From contig SEAY01000001.1 in assembly GCA_004144865.1 (NCBI GenBank), forward strand, positions 60,770 to 124,769: a stretch of 64,000 nt of DNA, in the 5' to 3' direction. This document shows, piece after piece, positions 45,404 to 58,232 of the stretch. Position numbers and translations under genes: made by a program. How positions within the stretch are numbered: the first letter of the stretch is position 1; every line of letters starts with the position of its first letter. Below the pieces are notes generated by a model. The model was not told the origin of the DNA, did no database searches, and saw nothing but the letters and a program-made list of their open reading frames with translations. Origin of the DNA: Comamonadaceae bacterium. GTDB taxonomy: Bacteria > Pseudomonadota > Gammaproteobacteria > Burkholderiales > Burkholderiaceae_C.

Positions 45404-46283
45404 GATCCACCAGTTCGGCGCGGCGGAATGGCTGCGCCTGGTTCCCGTGGCGCAGGCGCTGCGCCAGGTGCGCAACGACCTGCTGCTTGCGCGCTACCTG
45501 AAGGCGAGCGCCCCGGAGCTGCAGGCGTTCCTCGACGCCCACCGGGACCTGCGCGGGCAGCGGGTGGCCATCGTCATCGCCTTCGAGCAGCCCTGGGCGC
45601 TGGACTGGCAGCTGCGCATGGCCGCACGCAACCTTCCCGGCACGCAGCTGCTGGTGTTCGACAACTCGCGCGACGAGGAAAAACGCCGCCAGATCCGCCA
45701 GGTGTGCGACCACCACTGTGTGCCCTACCTGGGCCTGCCGCGTTACCGCACGCGCCACGTGAACCGCTCGCACGGCATGGCGATGTCCTGGGTCTACCAC
45801 AACGTCGTGGCCGCCCTGGAGCCGGAGATCTTCGGCTACCTGGACCACGACCTCATTCCGGTGGCGCCCGTCGACGTGGACGCGCGGCTCGCCGGGCAGG
45901 CCGTGTTCGGCCTGCCGAATACGGGCAACCTGGGCCACTGGTCGCTGTGGGCCGGCTACTGCTTCTACCGCTACGCCTTCACGCGCGGCAAGCCGCTGAA
46001 CTTCCTGTACGACTTCTCGCGCGGGCTCGATACGGGCGGGCGCAACTGGAATGCGCTGTACCGCGGGCTCGAGCGCGGCGGCTTGCGCTTCGCGCCGCAG
46101 GCGTTCATCCCGCTGCGCCCCGCCGGCCAGCCGGAGCCGCGCAAGGTGGAGATCGTCGATGGCGCCTGGGTGCACGTGGGCGGCGTCAGCTACAACGACA
46201 ACTTCGAGAAGAAGGTGGCGTTCTTCGAATCGCTGAAGCAGGAGTTCAGCGCAGGGAAGCGGTGGGAGGACCTCCGCGCCTGA
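45396..46283 (+). CDS. Putative glycosyltransferase-like protein in the LPS cluster
   Basis: LVFDNSRDEEKRRQIRQVC; FGYLDHDLIPVAPVDV (DxD-like); overlaps the upstream ORF end. Confidence 0.65.
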   Translation: MREIHQFGAAEWLRLVPVAQALRQVRNDLLLARYLKASAPELQAFLDAHRDLRGQRVAIVIAFEQPWALDWQLRMAARNLPGTQLLVFDNSRDEEKRRQIRQVCDHHCVPYLGLPRYRTRHVNRSHGMAMSWVYHNVVAALEPEIFGYLDHDLIPVAPVDVDARLAGQAVFGLPNTGNLGHWSLWAGYCFYRYAFTRGKPLNFLYDFSRGLDTGGRNWNALYRGLERGGLRFAPQAFIPLRPAGQPEPRKVEIVDGAWVHVGGVSYNDNFEKKVAFFESLKQEFSAGKRWEDLRA

Positions 46284-46284
46284 A

Positions 46285-46375
46285 GCGCTGGGGTTCGCTT
46301 CGCTCACCACCAGCCTACGGGACGCCGCGTCTCCTGTAGCGCTCCCGCAGGCTGGGGTGACGCAGGAACCCCAGC
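46285..46375. repeat. Inverted pair of GTAG-type REP elements between convergent genes
   Basis: GCGCTGGGGTTCGCTTCGCTCACCACCAGCCTACGG ... GCAGGCTGGGGTGACGCAGGAACCCCAGC; same element flanks the RAYT gene at 56294. Confidence 0.82.
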
Positions 46376-46384
46376 TTTCCCGTG

Positions 46385-47860
46385 TCAAAGCAGCACGATG
46401 TCGTACTGCTCCTGCCCCATCGCGCTCTCGCTCTGCAGCGAAATCGGCTTGCCGATGAAATCCGACAGCCCCGCCAGGTGCTGGCTCTCCTCGTCGAGGA
46501 ACAGCTCGATCACCTTCGGCGCCGCGATGACCCGGTACTCGCGGGGGTTGAACTGCCTCGCCTCGCGCAGGATCTCGCGCAGGATGTCGTAGGCCACGGT
46601 GCGTGGCGTGCGCACGGTGCCCTTGCCCTGGCAGATGGGGCACGGCTCGCACAGCAGGTGCGCCAGCGATTCGCGCGTGCGCTTGCGCGTCATCTCCACC
46701 AGGCCCAGCTGCGAGAAGCCGCCCGCCATGGTCTTCACGCGGTCGCGCGCGAGCTGCTTGCGGAACTCCGCCAGCACCGCCTCGCGGTGGTCCTCGCGCT
46801 GCATGTCGATGAAGTCCACGATGATGATGCCGCCCAGGTTGCGCAGGCGCAGCTGCCGCGCGATCGCCTGCGCCGCCTCGAGGTTGGTCTTGAAGATCGT
46901 GTCGTCGAAGTTGCGCGAGCCGACGTAGCCGCCGGTGTTCACGTCGATGGTGGTCAGCGCCTCCGTCTGGTCCACGATCAGGTAGCCGCCGGACTTCAGG
47001 TCCACGCGCCGCCCCAGCGCGCGGGCGATCTCCTCGTCCACCGCATACAGGTCGAAGATGGGGCGCTCACCTTTGTAGAGCTGCAGCTTCGCGGCCGCCT
47101 TGGGCATGAACTCGCGGCCGAAGTCCGCCAGCAGCGCGAACTGCTCGCGCGAGTCGAGGCGGATGGTCTGCGTCTCGTCCGTCACCAGGTCGCGCAGCAC
47201 GCGCTGCAGCAGGTTCAGGTCCTGGTGCAGCAACGAGGTCGGCGGCAGGCGGGTGGCCGCCTCGCGGATGCGCGCCCACGTCTTGCGCAGGTAAGCGATG
47301 TCTTCGGCGAGTTCCTCGTCGCTCGCGTCCTCTCCGTTCGTGCGAAGGATGAATCCGCCCCCCGCGTCGCCGACCAGCTTGGTGAGGCGCCGGCGCAGCG
47401 CATCGCGCTGTTCCGCCGGAATCTTCTGCGACACGCCCAGGTGGTCGTCCTGCGGCAGGAACACCAGCAGGCGCCCCGCGATGCTCACCTGGGTGGACAG
47501 GCGCGCGCCCTTGGTTCCGATGGGGTCCTTGATGACCTGCACCATCAGGGCCTGCCCTTCGAACACCTGCTTCTCGATGGGCACCTGCGGCTGCCCGTTG
47601 CGCGCCATCGCGGGCGGCTCGCCATCGGGCTGGCGCTGCCATACGTCGGCCACGTGCAGGAAGGCGGCGCGCTCCAGCCCCATGTCCACGAAGGCCGACT
47701 GCATGCCGGGCAGCACCCGCGCCACCTTGCCGAGGTAGATGTTGCCGACGAGCCCGCGCTCGAGCGTCCGCTCCACGTGCAGTTCCTGCACGGCGCCGTT
47801 CTCGACGATCGCCACCCGCGTCTCCTGCGGGGACCAGTTCACGAGGATGTCCTGCTGCAT
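46385..47860 (-). CDS. rng: Ribonuclease G
   Basis: MQQDILVNWSPQETRVAIVENGAVQELHVER; GNIYLGKVARVLPGMQSAFVDMG; CPICQGKGTVRT. Confidence 0.95.
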   Translation of the reverse strand: MQQDILVNWSPQETRVAIVENGAVQELHVERTLERGLVGNIYLGKVARVLPGMQSAFVDMGLERAAFLHVADVWQRQPDGEPPAMARNGQPQVPIEKQVFEGQALMVQVIKDPIGTKGARLSTQVSIAGRLLVFLPQDDHLGVSQKIPAEQRDALRRRLTKLVGDAGGGFILRTNGEDASDEELAEDIAYLRKTWARIREAATRLPPTSLLHQDLNLLQRVLRDLVTDETQTIRLDSREQFALLADFGREFMPKAAAKLQLYKGERPIFDLYAVDEEIARALGRRVDLKSGGYLIVDQTEALTTIDVNTGGYVGSRNFDDTIFKTNLEAAQAIARQLRLRNLGGIIIVDFIDMQREDHREAVLAEFRKQLARDRVKTMAGGFSQLGLVEMTRKRTRESLAHLLCEPCPICQGKGTVRTPRTVAYDILREILREARQFNPREYRVIAAPKVIELFLDEESQHLAGLSDFIGKPISLQSESAMGQEQYDIVLL

Positions 47861-47940
47861 GTTGTTCTCGGGGGCGTCTCCTCCGCCACAGGATAACGCA
47901 GGACCGGTAGACTCGGCGGCCGCTTTCCTGCCCGCGCACC

Positions 47941-49368
47941 ATGTCTTCCCCTCCCGACGGCACGCCCTACTTCCTGCAAGGAGGCGGCGCCATGGGCGAG
48001 CGCATCCGCGGGTTCGACTGGGCGAACCACCCGCTCGGGCCGCCGGCGCAGTGGCCCCAGGCGCTGGGCATGGCCATGGCGCTGTGCCTGAACTCCAGCT
48101 TCCCAACGGCGATCTACTGGGGACCCGAGCTCTACATCCTCTACAACGACGCCTGGTCGGAGATCCCCGCGGAGAAGCACCCGTGGATCCTGGGCAAGCC
48201 CGCGCGCGAGGGCTGGTCCGACATCTGGGACGTGGTCGGTCCGCAGTTCCACCAGGTGTTCGAGACCGGCCAGGGCATCGCCCTCTTCGAGCAGATGCTG
48301 CCGATGGTGCGCGGCGGCCAGCCCCGCGAGACCTGGTGGAACTACAGCTTCACCGCCATCCGCAACGCCGACCAGAAGGTCGGCGGCGTGTTCAACCAGG
48401 GCAACGAGATCACGGCCCTGGTGCACGCCCGCGAGCAGCGCCAGGCAGAGCTGCAGCGCTGGCGCGAAGTGTTCCGCCAGGCACCCGCGCCCATCGCCGT
48501 GCTGCGGGGGCCGGACCACGTGTTCGAGTTCGCCAACGACGCCTACCTGCGGCTGGTCGGCGCCAGCCGCGACGTGGTGGGCAAGGCGCTGACGCAGGCG
48601 CTGCCGGAGATCGAAGGCCAGGGCTTCTCCGAGCTTCTGGACGGCGTTTACCGCAGCGGCGAGCCCTATGTGGGCGCCGGCGCCACGGTCCGGCTGCAGC
48701 GCAGCACCGACGGGCCGGTGGAGGAGCGCGTGGTGGACTTCATCTACCAGCCGATGCACGAGCCCGGCGGCGCCATCGACGGCGTCTTCGTGCTCGTGAC
48801 CGACGTGACCGACCGCGCGCGCGCGGAGTCGGCGCTGCGCCTGACCAACTGGCAGCTCGGGGAGGAACGCGCGCGCCTGAACTCCACGGTGGAAGCCGAA
48901 CAGCGTGCTCGCACGGCGCTGCGCCGCCTGACGGAGACCCTGGAGGCGCAGGTGGCGGCGCGCACGGCGGAACTGACGCGGGCCCTGGGCGTGCAGAGTG
49001 CCATCGCCGACCGCCTGCGGGCCAGCGTGGAGACGAGCCTCATCTACCAGGGCTTCCTGGACGTGGACGGCACCGTGCGCGATGCCAACGGCACCGCGCT
49101 GCAGGCGATCCGTGCCCGCATCGACGAGGTGCAGGGCAAGCCCTTCTGGGAGACGCCGTGGTTCAGCGCGACACCCGGCGCGCCGGAGCAGGTGCGCGAC
49201 GGTGTACGCGCGGCCGCGGCGGGCACCGTGGTGCGCCAGCGCCTGGCCCTGGACCTTCCGGTGGGGCGCCGCTGCTTCGACTTCTCGATGCGCCCGGTGC
49301 GCAATGCCGCCGGCCAGGTGATCGGCATCGTGCCGGAGGCGGTGGAAGTGCGCGCGGGCGAAGATTAG
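47941..49368 (+). CDS. Multi-PAS-domain protein without a recognisable output domain
   Basis: FDWANHPLGPPAQWPQALGMAMALCLNSSFPTAIYWGPELYILYNDAWSEI; two further PAS-like segments; no HisKA/HATPase/GGDEF/EAL before the stop. Confidence 0.8.
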   Translation: MSSPPDGTPYFLQGGGAMGERIRGFDWANHPLGPPAQWPQALGMAMALCLNSSFPTAIYWGPELYILYNDAWSEIPAEKHPWILGKPAREGWSDIWDVVGPQFHQVFETGQGIALFEQMLPMVRGGQPRETWWNYSFTAIRNADQKVGGVFNQGNEITALVHAREQRQAELQRWREVFRQAPAPIAVLRGPDHVFEFANDAYLRLVGASRDVVGKALTQALPEIEGQGFSELLDGVYRSGEPYVGAGATVRLQRSTDGPVEERVVDFIYQPMHEPGGAIDGVFVLVTDVTDRARAESALRLTNWQLGEERARLNSTVEAEQRARTALRRLTETLEAQVAARTAELTRALGVQSAIADRLRASVETSLIYQGFLDVDGTVRDANGTALQAIRARIDEVQGKPFWETPWFSATPGAPEQVRDGVRAAAAGTVVRQRLALDLPVGRRCFDFSMRPVRNAAGQVIGIVPEAVEVRAGED

Positions 49369-49973
49369 GAGGTTGCTCGCAGGCCGGCGGCCTGCAGCAG
49401 CCGCGCGGTCTCGAAGAGCGGCAGGCCCATGATGCCGGTGTAGGAGCCGGCAATGCGTTCGATGTGCGCCGCCGCGCGTCCCTGCACCGCGTAGGCGCCG
49501 GCCTTGCCCATCGGCTCGCCGGTGGCCACGTACGCGCGCAGCTGCGCCGGGGTGAAGGGCGCGAAGCGAACGCTGGAATCGGAGAGCGCTTCGTGGCGCT
49601 TGCGCCCGGCCTGCAGGGCCACGGCCGTGAGGACGCGGTGCGTGCGGCCGGACAGCTCGCGCAGCATGCGCGCGGCGTCCTTCGCATCGGCCGGCTTGCC
49701 GTAGATGGTGCGTCCGAGCGCCACCGTGGTGTCCGAGCACAGCACCGGCGCCGGCGGCAGGCCCCGGCGCTTGAGCCGTTCCACCGCCGCATCGAGCTTC
49801 AGGCCCGTGACACGGCGCACGTAGGCGGCGGGCGCCTCGCTGCCGCGCACTTCCTCCAGCGCCTCGCTGTCCTCGCCCGCGTCGGGCAGCAGCAGTTCGT
49901 AGCGGACCCCGAGCTGCTCCAGCAACTGGCGGCGGCGCGGGCTCTGCGAGGCGAGGTAGACGAAATCACTCAC
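49365..49973 (-). CDS. maf: Maf-family nucleoside triphosphate pyrophosphatase
   Basis: [65 protein letters not shown]. Confidence 0.93.
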   Translation of the reverse strand: MSDFVYLASQSPRRRQLLEQLGVRYELLLPDAGEDSEALEEVRGSEAPAAYVRRVTGLKLDAAVERLKRRGLPPAPVLCSDTTVALGRTIYGKPADAKDAARMLRELSGRTHRVLTAVALQAGRKRHEALSDSSVRFAPFTPAQLRAYVATGEPMGKAGAYAVQGRAAAHIERIAGSYTGIMGLPLFETARLLQAAGLRATS

Positions 49974-50433
49974 GGTGGTAAGGGTGGCCGATGTGGATGG
50001 ACCAGGCGCGATAGATCTGCTCGGCGAGCAGCACGCGCACCATGGCGTGGGGCAGCGTCAGGTCGGACAGGCGGATGCGCTCGTGCGCGCCCTGCCGGAA
50101 GGCGGGATCGAGTCCGTCGGGCCCGCCGATCACCAGCGCAACGACATCGTTCTCCAGCTGCCAGGCCTTGAGCCGCCCGGCGAGCGCCACGGTGGTGAGC
50201 GCGGTGCCGCGCTCGTCGAGCGCCACCACGCGCGCGCCCCTGGGGATCGCCGCTTCGATGCGTTCGCGTTCGGCCGCCAGCAGCGCGGGCAGCGTCTTGG
50301 ACGCGCGCGGCTCGGTCTTCACGGCCTTGAGTTCCAGCCGCATCTCGGGCGGGAAGCGCTTGGCGTAGTGGTCCCAGGCCACCTGCGCCCAGTCGGGCAC
50401 GCGCTGGCCCACGGCCACCACCAGCAGCCGCAT
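49966..50433 (-). CDS. rlmH: 23S rRNA pseudouridine1915 N3-methyltransferase
   Basis: [25 protein letters not shown]-like [41 protein letters not shown]. Confidence 0.95.
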   Translation of the reverse strand: MRLLVVAVGQRVPDWAQVAWDHYAKRFPPEMRLELKAVKTEPRASKTLPALLAAERERIEAAIPRGARVVALDERGTALTTVALAGRLKAWQLENDVVALVIGGPDGLDPAFRQGAHERIRLSDLTLPHAMVRVLLAEQIYRAWSIHIGHPYHRE

Positions 50434-50435
50434 GG

Positions 50436-51092
50436 TCAGGCCTTGCGGGCCGGCGCCTTCTTCGCGGGAGCGGCCTTCGCCGGGATCTTGCGCGTGGCGG
50501 TCTTGGCGGCGGCGCCCTGCCCCGGCGTCTTGCCGGCCACGGTCTTTTTCGCGGCGGGCTTGCCGGCCGGCTTCTTCGCCGCCGCCTTCTTGGCGGCAGC
50601 CTTCTTCGCCGCCGTGGCCTCGCGCTGGATCGTCTTCACGGCGGTGCTGCGTCGCAGCGACGTCGGCTGCTCCGGCTTCTTCGCGGCGGGCGCAGCCTTC
50701 TTCGCGGGCGCGGCCGGCTGGGGCGCGCCCAGGCGCAGGCGGATCGGCTTGTCGCCCCAGATCTCCTCGAGGTGGTAGTACTGGCGGATGGCCGGCTGCA
50801 TGATGTGCGCGACGGCCGCCCCGCAGTCCACGATGATCCACTCGCCGTTGTCCTCGCCCTCGATGCGCGGCTTGGGGAAGCCGGCCTCGCGCACCGCGTC
50901 CACCACGCTGGACGCGAGCGCCCGGGTCTGGCGGTTGGAGGTGCCCGACGCCACGATGACCCGCTCGAACAGGGGCGACAGGTGCTCCGTGTTGAACACC
51001 TGGATGTCGTGTCCTTTCACGTCTTCGAGGCCATCGACGATGGCCCTCTGGAGCTTCTGCGTGTCTTTCTTGGCGGCGGTTTCAGTCGTCAT
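50436..51092 (-). CDS. rsfS: Ribosome silencing factor with long Lys/Ala-rich C-terminal tail
   Basis: [38 protein letters not shown]; then [23 protein letters not shown] tail. Confidence 0.93.
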   Translation of the reverse strand: MTTETAAKKDTQKLQRAIVDGLEDVKGHDIQVFNTEHLSPLFERVIVASGTSNRQTRALASSVVDAVREAGFPKPRIEGEDNGEWIIVDCGAAVAHIMQPAIRQYYHLEEIWGDKPIRLRLGAPQPAAPAKKAAPAAKKPEQPTSLRRSTAVKTIQREATAAKKAAAKKAAAKKPAGKPAAKKTVAGKTPGQGAAAKTATRKIPAKAAPAKKAPARKA

Positions 51093-51697
51093 CAGGGAGT
51101 TTGGTAAAGATGATGGGATTCAATATAGCGGGCAACGGCTGGCCCAACCAGTTCGGTGATGTCCTGCCCCGTTGTCAGCCGCCGGCGGACGTCCGTCGCA
51201 CTCTCGGGCATCTGCGGCAGGGTGAGCAACTCCACCCGCACGTTAGGCAGGGCGCTCAGCGCGGCCACGCCGGCGCCCGTGCCGCGGCCGGCGACGGCCA
51301 GCACCGCCAGGCCGGCGATCTCCTGCCAAGCGTGCCAGCGCGTGAAGCCGGCGGCCTGGTCCTCGCCCATCAGGAGGTGCAGCTGCGCCCCCGGATGCTC
51401 GGCCTGCAGCTCGCGCAAGGTGTCGACGCTGTAGGTGGGGCCGCTGCGCTTGAGCTCGCGATCGTCGACCTGCACGGCCGGCAACGCGTCGAAGGCCAGG
51501 CGGCTCATCGCCAGGCGGTGCTCCGCCGCGGTGAGCGTGCGTTCCTTGTGCCAGGCATCGCCGGTGGGCAGCAAGTAGAGCCGGTCCAGGCCGAGCTGCT
51601 GGACGGCGGCGCGGACCAGGGCAACGTGGGCACGGTGCGGGGGATCGAAAGCGCCCCCGAACATGCCGACGCGGCGCGGCCGCTGGCTCAGAGCCAT
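51092..51697 (-). CDS. nadD: Nicotinate-nucleotide adenylyltransferase
   Basis: [36 protein letters not shown]. Confidence 0.95.
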   Translation of the reverse strand: MALSQRPRRVGMFGGAFDPPHRAHVALVRAAVQQLGLDRLYLLPTGDAWHKERTLTAAEHRLAMSRLAFDALPAVQVDDRELKRSGPTYSVDTLRELQAEHPGAQLHLLMGEDQAAGFTRWHAWQEIAGLAVLAVAGRGTGAGVAALSALPNVRVELLTLPQMPESATDVRRRLTTGQDITELVGPAVARYIESHHLYQTP

Positions 51698-52602
51698 TCG
51701 CGGCGCACCAGGAAGCGGGACAGCAGTTCGGCCTCGGGCGAGCCGGCTGGCGGCTCGTGCTGGTAGGCCCAGCTCGCCTGCGGCGGCATGGACATCAGGA
51801 TGGACTCGGTGCGGCCGCCCGACTGCAAGCCGAAATGGGTGCCGCGGTCCCAGACCAGGTTGAACTCGACGTAGCGGCCCCGGCGCAACAATTGCCACGC
51901 ACGTTCGCGCTCGCCATGCGCCGTGTCCTTGCGGCGCTGCAGGATGGGCAGGTAAGCCGGCAGGAACCGGTCGCCCACGGACTGCAGCAGCGCGAAGCTG
52001 CGCGCGAAGCCGTCCTCGAAGTAGTCGTCGAAGAAGATGCCGCCTATGCCGCGCGGCTCGTTGCGGTGCTTCAGGAAGAAATAGTCGTCGCACCAGGCCT
52101 TGAAGCGCGGGTACTTGTCCGCGCCGAAAGGCTGCAGGCTGTCGCGGCAGGTGGCGTGGAAGTGCACCGCGTCCTCCTCGAAGCCGTAGTACGGCGTGAG
52201 ATCCATGCCGCCGCCGAACCAGTACACCGGCGGCGCGTCCTTGGGCAGCGCGGCCAGCATGCGCACGTTCATGTGCACCGTGGGCGTGTAGGGATTGCGC
52301 GGATGGAACACCAGCGACACGCCCATGGCCTCGAACGACGCGCCGACCAGCTCGGGCCGATGCTGCGTGGCCGAGGGCGGCAGCTTGGGTCCGCGCACGT
52401 GCGAGAACCCGCAGCCGGCGCGCTCGAACACGCCGCCCTGCTCCAGGATCATCGTGACGCCCTCGCCCTGCAGCGGCTCACCGGGCTCCTTCTTCCAGGC
52501 ATCGGCGCGGAAAGGCCGGCCATCGACCTCGCTGATGCCTTGCGTGATGCGCTGCTGCAGGCCGGTGAGCCAGTCGCGGACGGCGGGGATGCCCGTTTCC
52601 AT
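51688..52602 (-). CDS. hemF: Oxygen-dependent coproporphyrinogen III oxidase
   Basis: [70 protein letters not shown]. Confidence 0.97.
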   Translation of the reverse strand: METGIPAVRDWLTGLQQRITQGISEVDGRPFRADAWKKEPGEPLQGEGVTMILEQGGVFERAGCGFSHVRGPKLPPSATQHRPELVGASFEAMGVSLVFHPRNPYTPTVHMNVRMLAALPKDAPPVYWFGGGMDLTPYYGFEEDAVHFHATCRDSLQPFGADKYPRFKAWCDDYFFLKHRNEPRGIGGIFFDDYFEDGFARSFALLQSVGDRFLPAYLPILQRRKDTAHGERERAWQLLRRGRYVEFNLVWDRGTHFGLQSGGRTESILMSMPPQASWAYQHEPPAGSPEAELLSRFLVRREWL

Positions 52603-52604
52603 CC

Positions 52605-53885
52605 CTAACCCCTCACGGCGCGGTAGCCGATGTCACTGCGGTACTGCGCACCGTCGAAGGAGATGCCGCGCAACACCTCGTAGGCGCGCTGCTGCGCCGC
52701 CTTCACCGTACCGGCCAGGGCGGTGACGCACAGAACCCGCCCGCCGGCCGTGACGGTCTCGCCGTCGCGCGTGGCGGTGCCGGCATGGAACACCACGGCA
52801 TCTTCGGCGTCGCGCGGCAGGCCGTGGATCACATCGCCCTTGCGCGGGTCCATGGGGTAGCCGGCAGCGGCGACCACCACGCCCAGCGCCGGGCGACGGT
52901 CCCATTGCAGCTCCACCTGGTCGAGCGCGCCGGAGGTGGCGGCCAGCATCACGTCGAACAGGTCCGACTTCAGCCGCATCATGATGGGCTGCGTCTCCGG
53001 ATCGCCCATGCGGCAGTTGAATTCCAGCGTCTTGGGCTGGCCCGCGGCGTCGATCATGAGCCCGGCGTAGAGGAAGCCGGTGTAGGGAATGCCGTCCTTC
53101 TCCATGCCCTTGATGGTGGGCAGGATGATCTCGCGCATGGCCCGCGCGTGCACGTCGGGCGTGACCACCGGCGCCGGGGAATACGCGCCCATGCCGCCCG
53201 TGTTGGGCCCGTGGTCGCCGTCCTGCAGCCGCTTGTGGTCCTGGCTGGTGGCCAGCGCCGTGACGTTGCGCCCGTCGCACAGCACGATGAAGCTGGCTTC
53301 CTCGCCCTGCAGGAACTCCTCGATCACCACGCGGGCGCCGCCGGCGTTATGCGACACGCCGAGCTTGTCGTCCAGGAGCATGAAGTCGATCGCTTCGTGC
53401 GCCTCGGACAGCGTCGTGGCCACGACGACGCCCTTGCCCGCGGCCAGGCCGTCGGCCTTCACCACGATGGGCGCGCCCTTGCGGTCCACGTACGCATGGG
53501 CCTGCGCCGCGTCGGTGAACGTTTCGTACTCCGCCGTCGGGATGCCGTGCCGGAGCATGAAGGCCTTGGAGAAGGCCTTGGAGCTTTCCAGCTGCGCCGC
53601 CGCCTGCGACGGGCCGAAGACGCGCAGGCCGTGCGCGCGGAAGTCGTCCACCACGCCGGCGGCCAGCGGCCCCTCGGGGCCGACGACCGTCAGCGCGATC
53701 TTTTCCTTCAGCGCCCAGTCGCGCAGCTGGCGCAGGTCGGTGATCGGCACGTTCTCCAGGCGCGGATCGAGGGCGGTCCCGCCGTTGCCGGGAGCCACGT
53801 AGACGGCCTGGACCTTGGGTGACTGCGCCAGCTTCCACGCCAGCGCGTGCTCGCGGCCGCCGCCGCCTATGACGAGGACCTTCAC
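52605..53885 (-). CDS. purD: Phosphoribosylamine-glycine ligase
   Basis: [38 protein letters not shown] start. Confidence 0.96.
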   Translation of the reverse strand: MKVLVIGGGGREHALAWKLAQSPKVQAVYVAPGNGGTALDPRLENVPITDLRQLRDWALKEKIALTVVGPEGPLAAGVVDDFRAHGLRVFGPSQAAAQLESSKAFSKAFMLRHGIPTAEYETFTDAAQAHAYVDRKGAPIVVKADGLAAGKGVVVATTLSEAHEAIDFMLLDDKLGVSHNAGGARVVIEEFLQGEEASFIVLCDGRNVTALATSQDHKRLQDGDHGPNTGGMGAYSPAPVVTPDVHARAMREIILPTIKGMEKDGIPYTGFLYAGLMIDAAGQPKTLEFNCRMGDPETQPIMMRLKSDLFDVMLAATSGALDQVELQWDRRPALGVVVAAAGYPMDPRKGDVIHGLPRDAEDAVVFHAGTATRDGETVTAGGRVLCVTALAGTVKAAQQRAYEVLRGISFDGAQYRSDIGYRAVRG

Positions 53886-54607
53886 TCGGAGATTTCCGCG
53901 TTGTGATAGACGTTCTGCACGTCGTCCAGGTCTTCGAGCATGTCGATGATCTTCTGCATGCGGGCGGCGTCGTCGCCGGCCAGCTCGATGGTGTTTTCCG
54001 GCCGCATCGTCACTTCGGCGATCTCCGCCTTCAGGCCGGCGGCTTCCAGCGCGTTCTTCACCGCCTCGAACTCGCCCGGCGCGGTGAGCACCTCGATGGC
54101 CCCGTCGTCGCCGGTGATCACGTCCTCGGCGCCCGCTTCGAGCGCGACTTCCATCACCTTGTCCTCGCTGGTGCCGGGCGCCAGGATCAGCTGCCCGCAA
54201 TGCTTGAACTGGAAGGCCACGGAGCCCTCGGTGCCCATGTTGCCGCCGTACTTGCTGAAGACGTGGCGCACCTCGGCCACCGTGCGGACCTTGTTGTCCG
54301 TCATGGTGTCCACGATGATGGCCGCGCCGCCTATCCCGTAACCCTCGTAACGGATTTCCTCGTAGCTGACGCCTTCGAGGTTGCCGGTGGCCTTGTCGAT
54401 GTTGCGCTTGATGGTGTCGGCCGGCATGTTGGCCGCCTTTGCCTTGTCCACCGCCAGCCGCAGGCGGGGGTTGGCCGACAGGTCGCCGCCGCCCTGGCGC
54501 GCCGCGACCATGATTTCACGGATCACGCGCGTCCAGACCTTGCCCCGCTTCTCGTCCTGGCGCCCCTTGCGGTGCTGGATGTTCGCCCATTTGCTGTGAC
54601 CGGCCAC
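53882..54607 (-). CDS. yebC: YebC/PmpR-family protein
   Basis: [66 protein letters not shown]. Confidence 0.95.
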   Translation of the reverse strand: MAGHSKWANIQHRKGRQDEKRGKVWTRVIREIMVAARQGGGDLSANPRLRLAVDKAKAANMPADTIKRNIDKATGNLEGVSYEEIRYEGYGIGGAAIIVDTMTDNKVRTVAEVRHVFSKYGGNMGTEGSVAFQFKHCGQLILAPGTSEDKVMEVALEAGAEDVITGDDGAIEVLTAPGEFEAVKNALEAAGLKAEIAEVTMRPENTIELAGDDAARMQKIIDMLEDLDDVQNVYHNAEISE

Positions 54608-54673
54608 GGATGCTTCCTTGCTTGCTCTTCTGCGTTAATCTTCGGATTAACCCGTATTCTACTTTTCGCACCC

Positions 54674-56179
<1,506 letters not shown>

Positions 56180-56196
56180 GCAAGGCCTGGCGGTGT

Positions 56197-56230
56197 AGCT
56201 CGTAGGCTGGGGTGACGCAGGAACCCCAGC
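56197..56230 (+). repeat. REP element, left of the RAYT gene
   Basis: ctcGTAGGCTGGGGTGACGCAGGAACCCCAGC: GTAG plus 7-bp stem GCTGGGG/CCCCAGC. Confidence 0.85.
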
Positions 56231-56293
56231 TTCGCGGCCCAAACTACGCCAACCGGCTGACGGCGTACCCACGCGGCACGACGTTGCACGCCC

Positions 56294-56833
56294 ATGCGCC
56301 GCTACATCCGCTCCGACGTCGCCGGGGCGACCTACTTCTTCACGCTGACACTCCAGGACCGCAGCGCCCGTTACCTGGTCGACCACATTGCGGCGTTGCG
56401 GGCGAGTGTTGCAGACGCGAAGAAGCGCCATCCGTTCTGCATGGATGCCGTCGTGGTGCTTCCTGAGCATCTGCACACCCTGTGGACCTTGCCGGCGGAC
56501 GATGCCGATTTCGGCATGCGCTGGATGTTGATCAAGCAGGGGTTCACCCGGCGCCTGCGTGAGGAGGGTCTGCTGGAGCGCAGGGCCTCCTCCACGCGCG
56601 GAACGAAGGGCGAGCGCAGCCTTTGGCAACGACGCTTCTGGGAACACCGGATTCGAGACGACGACGATTTCGCGCGGCATGTCGACTACATCCATTTCAA
56701 TCCGGTGAAGCATGGATGGGTGATGCGGGCGGGAGACTGGCCCTATTCCAGCTTGCATCGCTACGTTCGGGAGGGAAAGCTGCCCCCGAACTGGGGCATC
56801 AGCGCGGCCATCCAGGGAGCTTTTGGCGAGTAG
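56294..56833 (+). mobile_element. REP-associated tyrosine transposase (RAYT; IS200-like Y1 family)
   Basis: TYFFTLTLQDR; VLPEHLHTLWTLP (HxH); FWEHRIRDDDDFARHVDYIHFNPVKHGWV (catalytic Tyr region); YPYSS-like WPYSSLHRYV. Confidence 0.92.
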
Positions 56834-56840
56834 GCGCCGA

Positions 56841-56872
56841 GCTGGGGTGCCCTCGTCACCCCAGCCTACGAG
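56841..56872 (-). repeat. REP element, right of the RAYT gene, inverted
   Basis: Reverse complement CTCGTAGGCTGGGGTGACGAGGGCACCCCAGC; same GTAG plus stem. Confidence 0.85.
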
Positions 56873-56937
56873 GGCAAAAGGCCCGGCATCCATCGCATCC
56901 CCAAGCTCGTCAGCCTCCAGACAACTCCCCCTTCCCT

Positions 56938-56954
56938 CCGGCACTGTCTTTGCT
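56938..56954 (+). promoter_or_regulatory. Candidate sigma-54 (-24/-12) promoter upstream of the URC gene set
   Basis: CCGGCACTGTCTTTGCT: GG-N10-GC spacing, 2 mismatches to YTGGCACGRNNNTTGCW; 31 nt before the start codon. Confidence 0.55.
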
Positions 56955-56984
56955 AGAGTGGGCTTTTCGGGCTCCAGGATCACC

Positions 56985-58228
<1,244 letters not shown>

Positions 58229-58232
<4 letters not shown>

